Assembly (NCBI GenBank): GCA_933228675.1
Contig: OW121740.1
Coordinates: 37,671,792 to 37,735,791, forward strand
Length of the DNA: 64,000 nt
Reading direction: 5' to 3'
Origin: Stomorhina lunata
Taxonomy: Eukaryota > Arthropoda > Insecta > Diptera > Rhiniidae
The translations under genes and the position numbers were made by a program. Under the pieces are notes generated by a model. That model worked only from the letters and a program-made list of their open reading frames with translations. It made no database searches and had not been told where the DNA came from. How positions within the stretch are numbered: the stretch's first letter is position 1; each line of letters opens with the position of its first letter. Of this stretch, positions 1 to 11,188 are shown piece after piece.

Positions 1-1149
1 TTTTTTTTACTTTTTGATTTCTCTTCCTTTTTTTATACACTTCAAAAGTTTATATTTGGCGTTTTTTTCTTTCTTTACGTCTTCAACTTAGCACGAACAA
101 AATTTAACTAAAAAGTCAACGAAAGTTTTTACATGTATTGACAAAAAGCACACACACTCACACATTCAAGTAAACTTTGACAAACGTTTAGCTAATAGCA
201 TTGCCAGATGAAGAACATAACTAATCTAAACACCAAAAATAATTAAATGACCCCTCAAGAACACTAAGGGAAAACTAATATTTATAAAATTATGACTCTA
301 AATTCATTTAATTTTAAATCTAATTAAACTTAATTCTTTTAAAATAATTAGAATAAAATGACTTCATTTGAACCTTTCAATCTACTGGCAATGCTGTTCG
401 CATAAAAACAAACGTCACACACTCATGCACACCAACACATTCCCGTTAAAAAGAGACCAATGCAATTAAAAATCCAAGATTTTGCTTGAAATCACAAGCA
501 AATGAAAGGGATGAGAATGCTTATGAATATTTGCAAAATATTTGCCAATTTCATTTTAATTTTCCTATTGGATTTTCTTTTAACTAATTGACGAACTGAA
601 GATTTCTGCTCATAGAAATATTTTCTTTTATAAAATTTATAAAACTCTTATTACACGCACCACAGGCTACAAATTAACACACAAATTCGCCACCACTTTT
701 TAATACAAAATTATTTTTTAATTGCAAAAAAAATACCACGAAAGAGAAATCACAAAAGGAAAATCGGACTAAAGACGAATCAAAATTAAAACGAGACAAC
801 CAGAAAATATATGATTTACAGCAATACTGCCAACAGTCAGTAATTAAAGAGAAATGTTGCCAGAACGCAAATAATATATTTACACTGAAAATATAGAAAT
901 AAAGTTATTAAAATAAAAATTTTCAAATAAAATTTTGAAAATTAAAAGAAAAAGATTGAAGCGCATGGAATTCTGAAATATGCTCTGGCTTTGACTTTAA
1001 AAGGTTGTAAATATAGGCTATATATGTTAATAAGTGTACAAGGGCGGATCCGTCAGTTTTTAAAACTCATATTTACAATTTTTATCCTCTCAAAAATATT
1101 ATTTGTGAAGTTCAATTAGGCATTTCCTTGTGTGATGATTTCTGTTTAT
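1..1149. other. AT-rich unique DNA, no gene seen
   Basis: The stretch is AT-rich, with short homopolymers and no open frame of note in either strand. I see no splice-site pair with coding potential, no RNA gene and no clear repeat. It may be intergenic or intronic. Confidence 0.5.
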
Positions 1150-1626
1150 TTAGGACCAGCACTCAGGGAATGACCCCTATTTATGCTATGCATTGTGTTG
1201 GAACTAGGTTGTGGGAAGGAAGAGGGAGTAGTGTTTGTGGACATTAGATTTTAATTTTCCTATATTGCAACTGTCAGGAAAAACTTCTGCGGGAAGTGAG
1301 TTCCACATACGTACTATACGGCTAAAGAACGAATTTTCTCTATAGTATGTTGTTCGGTCCACTGGATAATCAACCACAAATGCATGTGATCTAACGGATT
1401 GACGTGTGCTGCGTAATAATCTTTGGGTTTCGGGAACGAGGTCCCTGATATCGTTAGAACATAATCCAAAGTGGTACCGATAGAACAGTGTTATACTACC
1501 ACATTGCGGAGTTGCTCCAGTGAGTCAATACAGTTGGATACCCTACTGTCAAAGATAAGCACTTTCGCCCTCCCCTGTACGCGGTCGTGAAGCTCCGAAA
1601 TAGACTTTGAAGCACCATTTTTGGTC
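1150..1626 (-). pseudogene. Non-LTR retrotransposon ORF2 3' end, decayed
   Basis: Read on the minus strand, this encodes the C-terminal part of a LINE-type polyprotein downstream of the reverse transcriptase domain. One frame (about 1623 down to 1490) reads SELHDRVQGRAKVLIFDS and continues to SLEQLRNV. A one-base frameshift near 1495 then leads to a second open frame with FYRYHFGLCSNDIRDLVP, RLLRSTRQSVRSHAFVV, SFFSRIVRMWNSLPAEVF and SNVHKHYSLF, ending at a stop at 1204-1206. The arginine-rich stretch followed by WNSLP is typical of the end of non-LTR ORF2 proteins in insects. The frameshift and the lack of RT and endonuclease domains make it a dead 5'-truncated copy. A second, more decayed copy lies at 48975-49396. 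The clade (jockey/CR1-like or other) cannot be fixed from this piece. Confidence 0.75.
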
Positions 1627-2133
1627 GGATATAGGTGGTGTAAATTTTAAGGAGATCTGTTGGAAAGTTATGTCCTTTTTTTGCTTTTAATATAAAAAAT
1701 TATGAGACTCAGATTTTTGAAAGGCTATAAGTTAGCTTTCCGACCGTACATTGACCTGTTAATCTACAGATCAACTCTAAAGCTCCTCTGTTCTAACTAT
1801 AAGAAATTTCATTTAAGTATTTTTAACCGTTTAAAAGTTACGGAGTTTTTTCTGAAACAACTCTTGAAAAACCTCTGTATATCATATTATTATTGACAAA
1901 AAACTTTATGCATTTTAAAAGGTTTAAATTTCTGCTCAACATTTGTATGGCAGTTTAATAGTTTTTTTTTGCTGATGGCTTGTTGACCCAATTCTAAAAC
2001 TTGGATTAATTGATCCTTGTAGTTTAAAAGTTTTCTTCTCCTGTAAAAAAGCTAAAAGTGTAGTTACGCCCTTTTGTATTTTAGGTGAGGATATAATTTT
2101 ATGATAGATTAAAATTTGATTTCTTATAGGGTG
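1627..2133. other. Unique AT-rich DNA
   Basis: No gene is recognisable. A 64-codon open frame at 1702-1896 is basic and phenylalanine-rich, has no family resemblance, and looks like chance in AT-rich DNA. Confidence 0.4.
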
Positions 2134-2293
2134 TTAACACGATTGTAAGATATTTGACAATTTCAGTGTAAGGTGTTTGTGAGACAATGTGCTGACAATG
2201 CTTTAGGTGACAACGTTGTCAGAAAAAAACTGTAAGTTTACACGATTGTAAGAAATTTTCTTACAATATTGTAAGATCTGACCATCGTGTAGA
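2134..2293. mobile_element. MITE-like element with imperfect inverted ends
   Basis: The left end (TTAACACGATTGTAAGATAT) matches the reverse complement of the right end (TCTACACGATGGTCAGATCT) at about 16 of 21 positions. The motif CACGATTGTAAG recurs inside at 2241-2252. Two perfect palindromes lie inside: TGACAACGTTGTCA (2208-2221) and CTTACAATATTGTAAG (2260-2275). This density of symmetry in about 160 bp fits a short non-autonomous DNA transposon. I see no convincing target-site duplication, so the superfamily is not assigned. Confidence 0.45.
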
Positions 2294-3015
2294 CAGAGCA
2301 TTATTGTTATTTTCTTTTCAGAAAGATTCAATAATAAAATATAAGCATATAAAAATGATTCATTGGAGTCAAATCTCTTTCCGAGTCATTTTATTAACTT
2401 TGGGAACAAAAAATTGTCACTCGGTGCTATAACTGGAGAATAGAGCGAATGAAGGAACAATTTGTAGCCCAATTCATTAATTTTGATATACAAATTGCAT
2501 ATGTCTACAGCCCTGTTTGTATAAAATTATTCATTGATTGTTTTCCCCGTTTGAAGGTTAGAACGGTCACCGTTATTAACTGAAAAACACACATTTCTTT
2601 GCGGCGATTCACCCCATGACACCCACTTTTTGACATTTGCTTCGAGTAAAAAAGTTCTGGGATCGAAAATTTTCTTTACACTCAAAAACACTCATTGAAA
2701 CAAAAAACGTATCTTAACATATTTCTTAAAATTGTTTATAAAATATTTATTGAAGAATTAAGAAATAAATAATTTTTAATTTAAATAAATTCTTGAAAAT
2801 TTTCAATATCTGTAAAATTTAATATTTTGAACTTTTTTGTAAGAAAAAATAGATTTCAAATTTATTTGTAAAGAATTAACAAATAATTATCATCAATCGT
2901 GTTGTGTATCAAGTTGATTTTTTCGAGTCCTTCGTGGCCCTGGAGGTTCTTCCCCAGGGGTCCGTGGACCACCACTTGGGTTTTAAATACATATTTTGTT
3001 TCTTACTTCTTTTAG
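2294..3015. other. Unique AT-rich DNA
   Basis: No gene is recognised. A GC-richer patch at about 2926-2975 contains the palindrome GGTCCGTGGACC and reads openly into the possible exon at 3016, but nothing identifies a product. Confidence 0.35.
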
Positions 3016-3182
3016 AACCTAGAAGGTTTATGGAATATTATACATCTAAAGATGATGAAACGTATAAATCTGTCGAAACTATATTGGAATTACTTAACGT
3101 TCTAATGGAACTCGGGGTTATTAAGAACCAAATAGAGCTAGATGGTGGTAGTGCTTCTTTAAATGAAACAACACAATTGAAG
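3016..3182 (+). other. Possible isolated coding exon or gene fragment
   Basis: A pyrimidine-rich acceptor-like TTCTTTTAG ends at 3015 and a donor-like GTACAC starts at 3183. Between them one frame reads EPRRFMEYYTSKDDETYKS, then VETILELLNVLMELGVIKNQ, then IELDGGSASLNETTQLK. The composition is helix-like and acidic/leucine-rich, quite unlike the chance frames nearby. The frame stays open to 3227. I do not recognise a family and find no partner exon, so this may be a captured or decayed exon or a transposon piece. Confidence 0.25.
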
Positions 3183-3469
3183 GTACACTATGGATTAAAA
3201 TTCGTGGTCTTGTGGATAATATTATAGTTTTCTGTAAGATCTTCTTTGCAAATCTAATCTACTGCAATAAAAATCGCTTATTAATTCAAAATTAAATTAA
3301 TTATGTAACAACGCGTATTTATGAAATGTTAAGTAATATTAAATAAACTTTGCATCACCCTGTTGTTTAAGTACCTTCCAATACAACCCTGACTACTTGA
3401 TAACACTTGTCACATATTTTTCTTTCTCCTTCATTCTTCTACTCCAATCAGAGAGAACAACAAGAGAGG

Positions 3470-3613
3470 CTTTGTACAGTTTCAATTAATTTGTTTACAT
3501 TTTACAGTCTTTGGTTTGTCTTAAAGAATTGTATTTTAATTATTTGTAATTAAATAAATTTTATTAAATAAAAACTAAGTATAAAGAAATTTAAAATACA
3601 TTTTACACAAAAG
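3470..3613 (+). other. Possible 5' untranslated exon of the membrane-protein gene
   Basis: The first ATG-bearing exon of the downstream gene starts directly after an acceptor (TTTCAG, ending 3814), so a non-coding upstream exon is required if this acceptor is used. A donor-like AAAAG/GTAATA lies at 3613/3614, about 200 bp upstream, giving an ordinary short fly intron. The start of the exon is a guess. Confidence 0.25.
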
Positions 3614-3818
3614 GTAATAAATATAAAGAACTTGAATAAAAGAAGAGAAAATTAAAACTAGTTTAAAAATCTAAAAACCAGGGCGTGTTCAAAAAATTTA
3701 ATGAATGACAATTTTATATGAAAGAATTTGTGTGCATGTGTATTGGTGTGGAGTCTTAAGACTTTCTTCAAAAAATTTTGTTAAGTAAAAATTCAATTTA
3801 TTTTATAATTTCAGCAAT

Positions 3819-5281
3819 ATGGTGGTCTTAGAATCTTGTTGGTCTCCCATTATCTGGTCGAACAATGTCAGAACTGGCAGCTATGCGGTGGCATGTTATA
3901 CAGCAGCCCTTTCCATGGTGCTGATTACTATGGTATGTAAAGGCATCGTTTTTTCTTCATGTGATGATATTTAAATTTTTATGGTTTCAGATTTGCTATA
4001 TGTTGGCTGGTGGTGAATCTGCTCAATTGTATTCGCCGTTATTTGAAACTGACATACGCTACTCCATGCCTATAGTGGGTGGATTCTTCATACTTTATTT
4101 TGTTTTAGTTATTGGCGCCTCGTTGTTGGTAATATATGGCATTAAAATAAGGTAATACGAGAGATACAGAAAGAAGTTTTATAAAAAAATTTTTAAACAA
4201 TATATTTGTTTTCTAATCTTAGTGTTAGAGGCTGGCTGTTGCCTTGGTTGATCTTGGTGTTCATTGGCATTTTGTTTCAGCTGGTCTTCGGTCTATGGCT
4301 TATTGGTGGTTACTATATTTACGTAAGTTTTTATAAGAATCTTAAAAAGTCACTAAATGTTTAAGTTATGGTTTGAGTTTAGTTCAGTTCTAGTTCAGTT
4401 CTAGTTCAGCTCTAGTTTAGTTCTAGTTTAGTTCTAGTTCAGTTCTAGTTCAGTTCTAGTTCAGTTCTAGTTCAGTTCTAGTTCAGTTCTAGTTCAGTTC
4501 TAGTTCAGTTCTAGTTCAGTTCTAGTTCAGTTCTAGTTCAGTTCTAGTTCAGTTCTAGTTCAGTTCTAGTTCAGTTCTAGTTCAGTTCTAGTTCAGTTCT
4601 AGTTCAGTTCTAGTTCAGTTCTAGTTCAGTTCTAGTTCAGTTCTAGTTCAGTTCTAGTTCAGTTCTAGTTCAGTTCTAGTTCAGTTCTAGTTCAGTTCTA
4701 GTTCAGTTCTAGTTCAGTTCTAGTTCAGTTCTAGTTCAGTTCTAGTTCAGTTCTAGTTCAGTTCTAGTTCAGTTCTAGTTCAGTTCTAGTTCAGTTCTAG
4801 TTCAGTTCTAGTTCAGTTCTAGTTCAGTTCTAGTTCAGTTCTAGTTCAGTTCTAGTTCAGTTCTAGTTCAGTTCTAGTTCAGTTCTAGTTCAGTTCTAGT
4901 TCAGTTCTAGTTCAGTTCTAGTTCAGTTCTAGTTCAGTTCTAGTTCAGTTCTAGTTCAGTTCTAGTTCAGTTCTAGTTCAGTTCTAGTTCAGTTCTAGTT
5001 CAGTTCTAGTAAATTATTAGTTCGCTCCTACTTTTGTTTAGATTATTAATTTCTGAAATTTTTACTATTTTTTTAACAGTTGGAGCAAACATTTTCCGCT
5101 TTAATAAACTTCTGTTGGATGGCTTATAATGTAAGTATTTTAACTTCAATATTTTGATTTTGAACATCTTTTTAATATATTTTTTGTGACTTTTCAGTTC
5201 TATTGCTGGCTTTGCGTTTTCTCACAGTATCAAATCTTTTTAGAGATTCAAAATCCCAATATCGAGCTACTAATGCCTTAA
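3819..5281 (+). CDS. Four-helix membrane protein, DUF4728/pasiflora-like (5 coding exons)
   Basis: Coding exons are 3819-3932, 3991-4151, 4223-4322, 5080-5130 and 5198-5281. All introns are GT-AG, reading frame is kept across every junction, and the product is 169 residues. It opens [20 protein letters not shown] and has four hydrophobic segments at about residues 21-43, 65-89, 96-120 and 130-156, with no signal peptide and a short polar tail (NPNIELLMP). The MVxLESC start followed by VRxGS and a tetraspan layout resembles the insect DUF4728 group, which includes the Drosophila septate-junction proteins pasiflora1/2. That assignment is by resemblance only. The ATG at 3819 is four bases after a splice acceptor, so a 5' non-coding exon lies upstream. 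The third coding intron (4323-5079) is mostly an 11-bp minisatellite. No clear AATAAA signal was found close downstream. Confidence 0.8.
4379..5010 (+). repeat. 11-bp minisatellite inside an intron
   Basis: About 57 tandem copies of AGTTCAGTTCT fill most of the intron between the third and fourth coding exons of the tetraspan gene. The first few copies differ (AGCTCTAGTTTAG and similar); from about 4435 on they are essentially identical, which suggests recent expansion. The branch/acceptor region (5011-5079) is left free of the repeat. Confidence 0.97.
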
Positions 5282-6483
5282 TTAGTTTCAAACGACATAT
5301 TTATAAATTTCGTTCAAATTTTATTTTTAGTTAATACACAATTATCGTGCAAATGGTCTGTAAATCGAAAACTTATAGAAAATGAAAATTGATGGTATTG
5401 ATTTTTCAATATTTTATGTTTATTTGCTTTCATTTTACAGAACATTCACCTTTTTTTACACATTATAAGTGTAATTTGCAATAACTATTTTTTTTTTGAA
5501 AAGTTTAAAAACAAAGACTTTTAATTTTATATAAAGATTCCGTCCATTTATATAAAACAATATATCTAAATTTTTTGTGGCCTTAAATATAGTCTTAAGT
5601 GTTCCATTATTTTAACGAATATGTGTGTAATTTTTATACAAATTATTTTAATTAAATATTTATAAATATAAAAGTTTATACAAATTTAAAAAATATAATT
5701 CTTTCTAGAGAAGACATGGTTCGTGGAAGCTGTTAATTAAATCATATGTAATCTAACATTTGTTTTATCCATAACATAGTTTTAGGCGCTGAATTAATTA
5801 TGATGATAAATTTGTTGTTGAAAATCTCCGATTTATATTCTTTAGTTGAGTCATAGTCTCGTTATGGCGAAATGTTGATTATTTTGAAATTCTACCCCTT
5901 AAATCGCATCCGCCATCCATTTATTTTCATACTCACTCAGAATATATCAAAACTCTGGCGCCCCAAAATCATTATTCACCGAAAATTTTCAATATATTTT
6001 TTAAAATTTTTGGCAATAATATATTTAAACGCGTTGCTGTCTATTTTTAGTTTTTTTTTAATTTTTGTTATTTCATTAAAAAAATTACCTTTGTACTAAG
6101 TACTTAAATTACACTAAGAACAGCAAATTTAATTGAAAACTTATATCCAAAAATAATGAAGTCAAGTAAATTAAAGTTACGGTAACAAATAACCTACAGA
6201 CAGTTTTGCGGTTTTATTGCTCTTTTTCAAAGTGTTTTTTTTCTCGTCATGTTAACGAACTTTGTATTTAAGACTTTGAAGTTTTTTTTACGTTTGTAGT
6301 ATTTTGACCAGGCCAACAGAAAAAATGTGAAACAATGTTGAATGTGGTTGTTTTTGGGAATCGGTTTATTTAAGTCTGTGTAAAGTTGAAAGGGAAATGT
6401 GTCCTTGAACATGACAGTTTTAAAGAACTTTAAAAACGAGTAAATCAGTTTACATTTAAAAGCGATCTTGAGCTAATCAAAAA
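5282..6483. other. 3' flank of the tetraspan gene; no further gene seen
   Basis: The first few hundred bases should hold the 3' UTR. Beyond about 5700 the DNA is AT-rich. Short open frames at 5872-6099 (+) and 6227-6412 (-) are low-complexity and unconvincing. Confidence 0.45.
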
Positions 6484-6650
6484 GTTGGGGCAAATGACTA
6501 TTTTTACAGAACGAAAATTCGTCATTAGAAATACAATATATGGGCTTATATGAAAATAAGTTTGTACCACTTTTAATCGTGCTCATCGAACATAACGAAT
6601 TTTTAAAGACGAATTCGTCACGATGGACGAAAATAGTCGTTCGTCCCAAC
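6484..6650. mobile_element. MITE-like element with inverted ends GTTGGG...
   Basis: The left end GTTGGGGCAAATGACTATTT and the reverse complement of the right end GTTGGGACGAACGACTATTT agree at about 17 of 20 positions. The interior also carries ACGAA/TTCGT motifs near both ends. The size of 167 bp and absence of coding capacity fit a MITE. No target-site duplication was resolved. Confidence 0.5.
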
Positions 6651-6696
6651 TGTGTTTGTACCGTAACTCGAATAAGTTCTTTTTGATCTCATAAAT

Positions 6697-6728
<32 letters not shown>

Positions 6729-7489
6729 ATGTCAAAATTGATTTATTTATTTAAATTCAAAATCATACCTACTCATATTTTTATTTAGTCGTCAAGTGAA
6801 ATTTTCAAATATCTTTTCTTTCAATTAATTTTTGTTTATAACTTAATAAACTCAATACTTTTTCAACATTTCAATTAAATATCTTTTTCGATTCTTATAA
6901 AATAGTTCACAAATTGTTTATTATTGTTATTATTTGAAATCTTCTTAAATCATTTATTTATCTTAGAATAATTTTTAAATTGGTTAACATTTCGTTCTTT
7001 TTCTCTTAAACAATTTCATCAACTCTTTGAGATATTGTTACAAAAACAGTTTTAAAGAGTAAAGAGAACTGTGATCTCTTAACATCACCCTACATCCCCA
7101 GATACAGAAGTTAAGCGTTTCCAACGTTTGAAGTTAGTTACAAAATTTATTTATTAAACAATTTTTATATCAAACAATTTTCAATAACAATTTGTGTATC
7201 AATTTGCAATAAAAATTTTATTGGAAATTGTTTGAAAGTTTTGTAAGAAAGTGTTATAGTCGTTAAACTTTACTCTTCACTACTAGTATCGACCACTTTT
7301 CAATAAATTTTTCTTCTAAATAATTGTCACTTTAAAGGGCAAAACTCTCTATTCCGGTAATGCAGTCCTATAGAAGGGTACCCTAAATAATAATACGATT
7401 TGGCCCAAAAACAGTTTTTTTTATTGTACCAAAAAAAATTTCTAAGCTGAACTTAATTGTAATAAATTTTAATTCAATACGAGATGACT
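6651..7489. other. Unique AT-rich DNA
   Basis: Apart from the trinucleotide repeat listed separately, this holds AT-rich sequence with no gene or structured element that I can support. Confidence 0.4.
6694..6730 (+). repeat. (AAT)n microsatellite
   Basis: This is a run of about a dozen AAT units with one interruption. Confidence 0.9.
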
Positions 7490-7845
7490 TTGCACTTTAA
7501 AGATGACTCAGAAACTTAATGATGACTCAGCAGTTTTAAGATCAGCCAGCAATTATCCTTAGTCAGCAGATTTAGTATAAGTCAACAAATTTAGGATGTG
7601 TCAGTAGTTTTATAACGACTTATAAATTTTGAAATGATTCTGCAGTTTTTAGAAGATTTAGCAATTTTAGGATTTCTCAGCAGTTTTAGGACGACTCAGC
7701 AGTTTTAGGATGACTCAGCAGTTTAAGGATGTCTCAGCACTTTTAGGATGACTTAGGAGATTTATGATGAGTCAGCAGTTTAAGGATGAGTCAGCAGTTT
7801 TTGGATGATTTAACAGTTTTAGAATGAGTCAGTAGTTTTAAGAAA
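7490..7845 (+). repeat. Degenerate ~20-bp tandem repeat
   Basis: About 17 diverged copies of a unit close to GACTCAGCAGTTTTAGGAT are present. The core TCAGCAGTTT is kept in most copies while other positions drift, so the array is old. It abuts the 29-bp AT-rich satellite. Confidence 0.85.
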
Positions 7846-7959
7846 TGTCGAATCTAAGAAATCTTATTCGATAATGGGATTTTAAATATCTGCGACAATA
7901 AAATTCCAAGTGAACTTTAAATTCTTTGATGTCAAAAAATTTCTTTATAAAATTTGTAA

Positions 7960-10900
7960 ATATCGACAAATTTTTTTTAGAAACATTTTTTTTGAAAATT
8001 TTTAAATATCGCCAAATTTTTTTTACAAACATTTTTGAAAGAAAATTTTCGTTATTATAATTTTTGTAAAGAAAATTTTTGATATTAAAGTTTTATACAG
8101 AAAATACTAAAATTTGTAATAGAAAATTTTCGATGTTAAATTTTTTTTGATAGAAAATTTTCGTTATAAAAATTTTTTATAGAAAATTTTCGGTATTAAA
8201 ATTTTTTATAGAAAATTTTCGATATTAAATTTTTTATAGATAGATATTAAAAATTTTATAGAAAATTTTCGATATAAAATTTTTTTTTATATAAAATTTT
8301 TATAGAAATTTTTTATAGAAAATTTTCGATATTAAAATTTTTATTTGGGAATTATATAAAAAATTTTCGTTTAACATTTTTTATGTAAATTTTTCGATAT
8401 TAAAAATTTTTATAGAAAATTTTCGTTATTAAAATTTTGTATACAAAATTTTAGATATTAAAATTTTTTAGAATATTTTGGTTATTAAAATTTTTATAGA
8501 AAATTTTCTTTATTAAAACTTCTTATAATAAATTTTCTATATTAAAATTTTTTATAGAAAATTTTAGATGTTAAAATTTTTTATAGAATTTTTGATATAA
8601 AAATTTTTTTATAGATAATTTTTGATATTCAAATTTTTTATAGAAAATTTTCGTTATTAAAATATTCTATAGAAAATTTTCGATATTAAAAATTTTTATA
8701 GAAAAATTTTGGTATTAAATTTTTTTAGAGAAAAATTTCGTTATTAAAATAAAAAATGTTTGATATTAAATTTTTTTTTGTAAATTTTCGATATTATAAA
8801 ATAATAGCATTAAAATTTTTTAGAGAAAAATTTCGTTAATAAAATAAAAAATGTTTGATATTATATTTTTTTTTAAATTGTAAATTTTCGATATTATAGC
8901 TTTTTATAGAAAATTTTCGATTTTCGAAGTTTTTATAAACAATTTTCTATACTAAAATTTTTTATCGAAAATTTTCGATATTAAAATTTTTTATAGAAAA
9001 TTTTCAATATTAAAATTTTTTACATGAAATTTTCGACATTAAAATTTTTTATAGAAAATTTTCGTAATAAAATTTTTTTTATAGCAAATTTTTGTTATTA
9101 AGATTTTTTATAGAAAATTTTCGATTATAAAAATTTTTTATAGAAAATTTTCGATTATAAAAATTTTTTATAGAAAATTTTCTATATTCAAATTTTTTAA
9201 AGAAAATTCGTTATACAAATTTTTTATAGAAAATTGTCGGTATTAAAATTTTATAAAGAAAATTTTCAATATTAAAATTTTTGATATAAAATTTTCGATA
9301 TTAAAATTTTTTATAGAAAATTTTCGTTATTAAAATATTTTATAAAAAATTTTCGATATTAAAATTTTTTATAGAAAATTTTTGGTATTAAAATTTTTTA
9401 TAGAAAATTTTTGGTATTAAAATTTTTTATAGAAAATTTTTGGTATTAAAACTTTTTAGAGAAAAATTTCGTTATTAAAATAAAAATGTTTGATATTATA
9501 TATTTTTTTTTTGTAATTTTTCGATATTATAAAATAATAGTATTAAAATTTTTTAGAGAAAAATTTCGTTATTAAAATAAAAAATTTTTGATATTATATT
9601 TTTTTTTTGTAAATTTTCGATATTATAACTTTTTATAGAAAATTTTCGATTTCCGAAGTTTTTATAAAGAATTTTCGATACTAAAATTTTTTATCGAAAA
9701 TTTTTGATATTAAAATTTTTTATATAAAATTTTCGACACTAAAATTTTTTATAAAAATTTTCGTTATAAAATTTTTTTTTATAGAAAATTTTTGATATTA
9801 AAATTTTTATAGCAAATTTTTGTTAAGATTTTTTATAGAAAATTTTCGATTATAAAAATTTTTTATAGAAAATTTTCGATTATAAAAATTTTTTAAAGAA
9901 AATTTTTTATATTCAAATTTTTTAAAGAAAATTCGTTATACAAATTTTTTGTAGAAAATTGTCGGTATTAAAATTTTATAAAGAAAATTTTCAATATTAA
10001 AATTTTTGATATAAAATTTTTTATAGAAAATTCTCGTTATTAAAATATTTTATAGAAAATTTTCGATATTAAAATTTTTTATAGAAAATTTTTGGTATTA
10101 AAACTTTTTAGAGAAAAATTTCGTTATTAAAATAAAAAATGTTTGATATTATATATTTTTTTTTGTAAATTTTCGATATTATAACTTTTTATAGAAAATT
10201 TTCGATTTTCGAAGTTTTTATAAAGAATTTTCGATACTAAAATTTTTTATCGAAAATTTTTGATATTAAAATTTTTTATATAAAATTTTCGACACTAAAA
10301 TTTTTTATAGAAAATTTTCGTTATAAATTTTTTTTTTATAGAAAATTTTTGATATTAAAATTTTTATAGCAAATTTTTGTTATTAAGATTTTTATAGAAA
10401 ATTTTCGATTATAAAAATTTTTTATAGAAAATTTTCGATTATAAAAATTTTTTATAGAAAATTTTTTATATTCAAATTTTTTAAAGAAAATTCGTTATAC
10501 AAATTTTTTGTAGAAAATTGTCGGTATTAAAATTTTATAAAGAAAATTTTCAATATTAAAATTTTTGATATAAAATTTTCGATATTAAAATTTTTTATAG
10601 AAAATTCTCGTTATTAAAATATTTTATAGAAAATTTTCGATATTAAAATTTTTTATAGAAAATTTTTGGTATTAAAACTTTTTAGAGAAAAATTTCGTTA
10701 TTAAAATAAAAAATGTTTGATATTATATATTTTTTTTTTAAATTTTCGATATTATAACTTTTTATAGAAAATTTTCGATTTCTGAAGTTTTTATAAAGAA
10801 TTTTAGATACTAAAATTTTTTATCGAAAATGTTTGATATTAAAATTTTTATATAAAATTTTCGACACTAAAATTTTTTATAGAAAATTTTCGTTATAAAA

Positions 10901-11188
10901 TTTTTTTTATAGAAAATTTTTGATATTAAAATTTTTATAGCAAATTTTTGTTATTAAGATTTTTTATAGAAAATTTTCGATTATAAAAATTTTTTATAGA
11001 AAATTTTCTATATTCAAATTTTTTAAAGAAAATTCGTTATACAAATATTTTATAGAAAATTGTCGGTAATAAAATTTTGTAAAGAAAATTTTCAATATTA
11101 AAATTTTTGATATAAAATTTTCGATATTAAAATTTTTTGTAGAAAATTTTCGATATTAAAACTTTTTGATATTAAAATTTTTTAAGTG
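7960..11188 (+). repeat. 29-bp AT-rich satellite, forward, with higher-order units
   Basis: The unit is TAGAAAATTTTCGATATTAA followed by AA and T6A, 29 bp in all, with many point variants and small indels. From about 8690 a long block recurs as a higher-order unit. The landmark CGAAGTTTTTATAAA falls at about 8925, 9654, 10210 and 10783 (last copy TGAAG), so spacings are 729, 556 and 573 bp. The landmark GAGAAAAATTTCGTTA recurs in the same pattern. The first 80 bases are more diverged. Confidence 0.95.
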
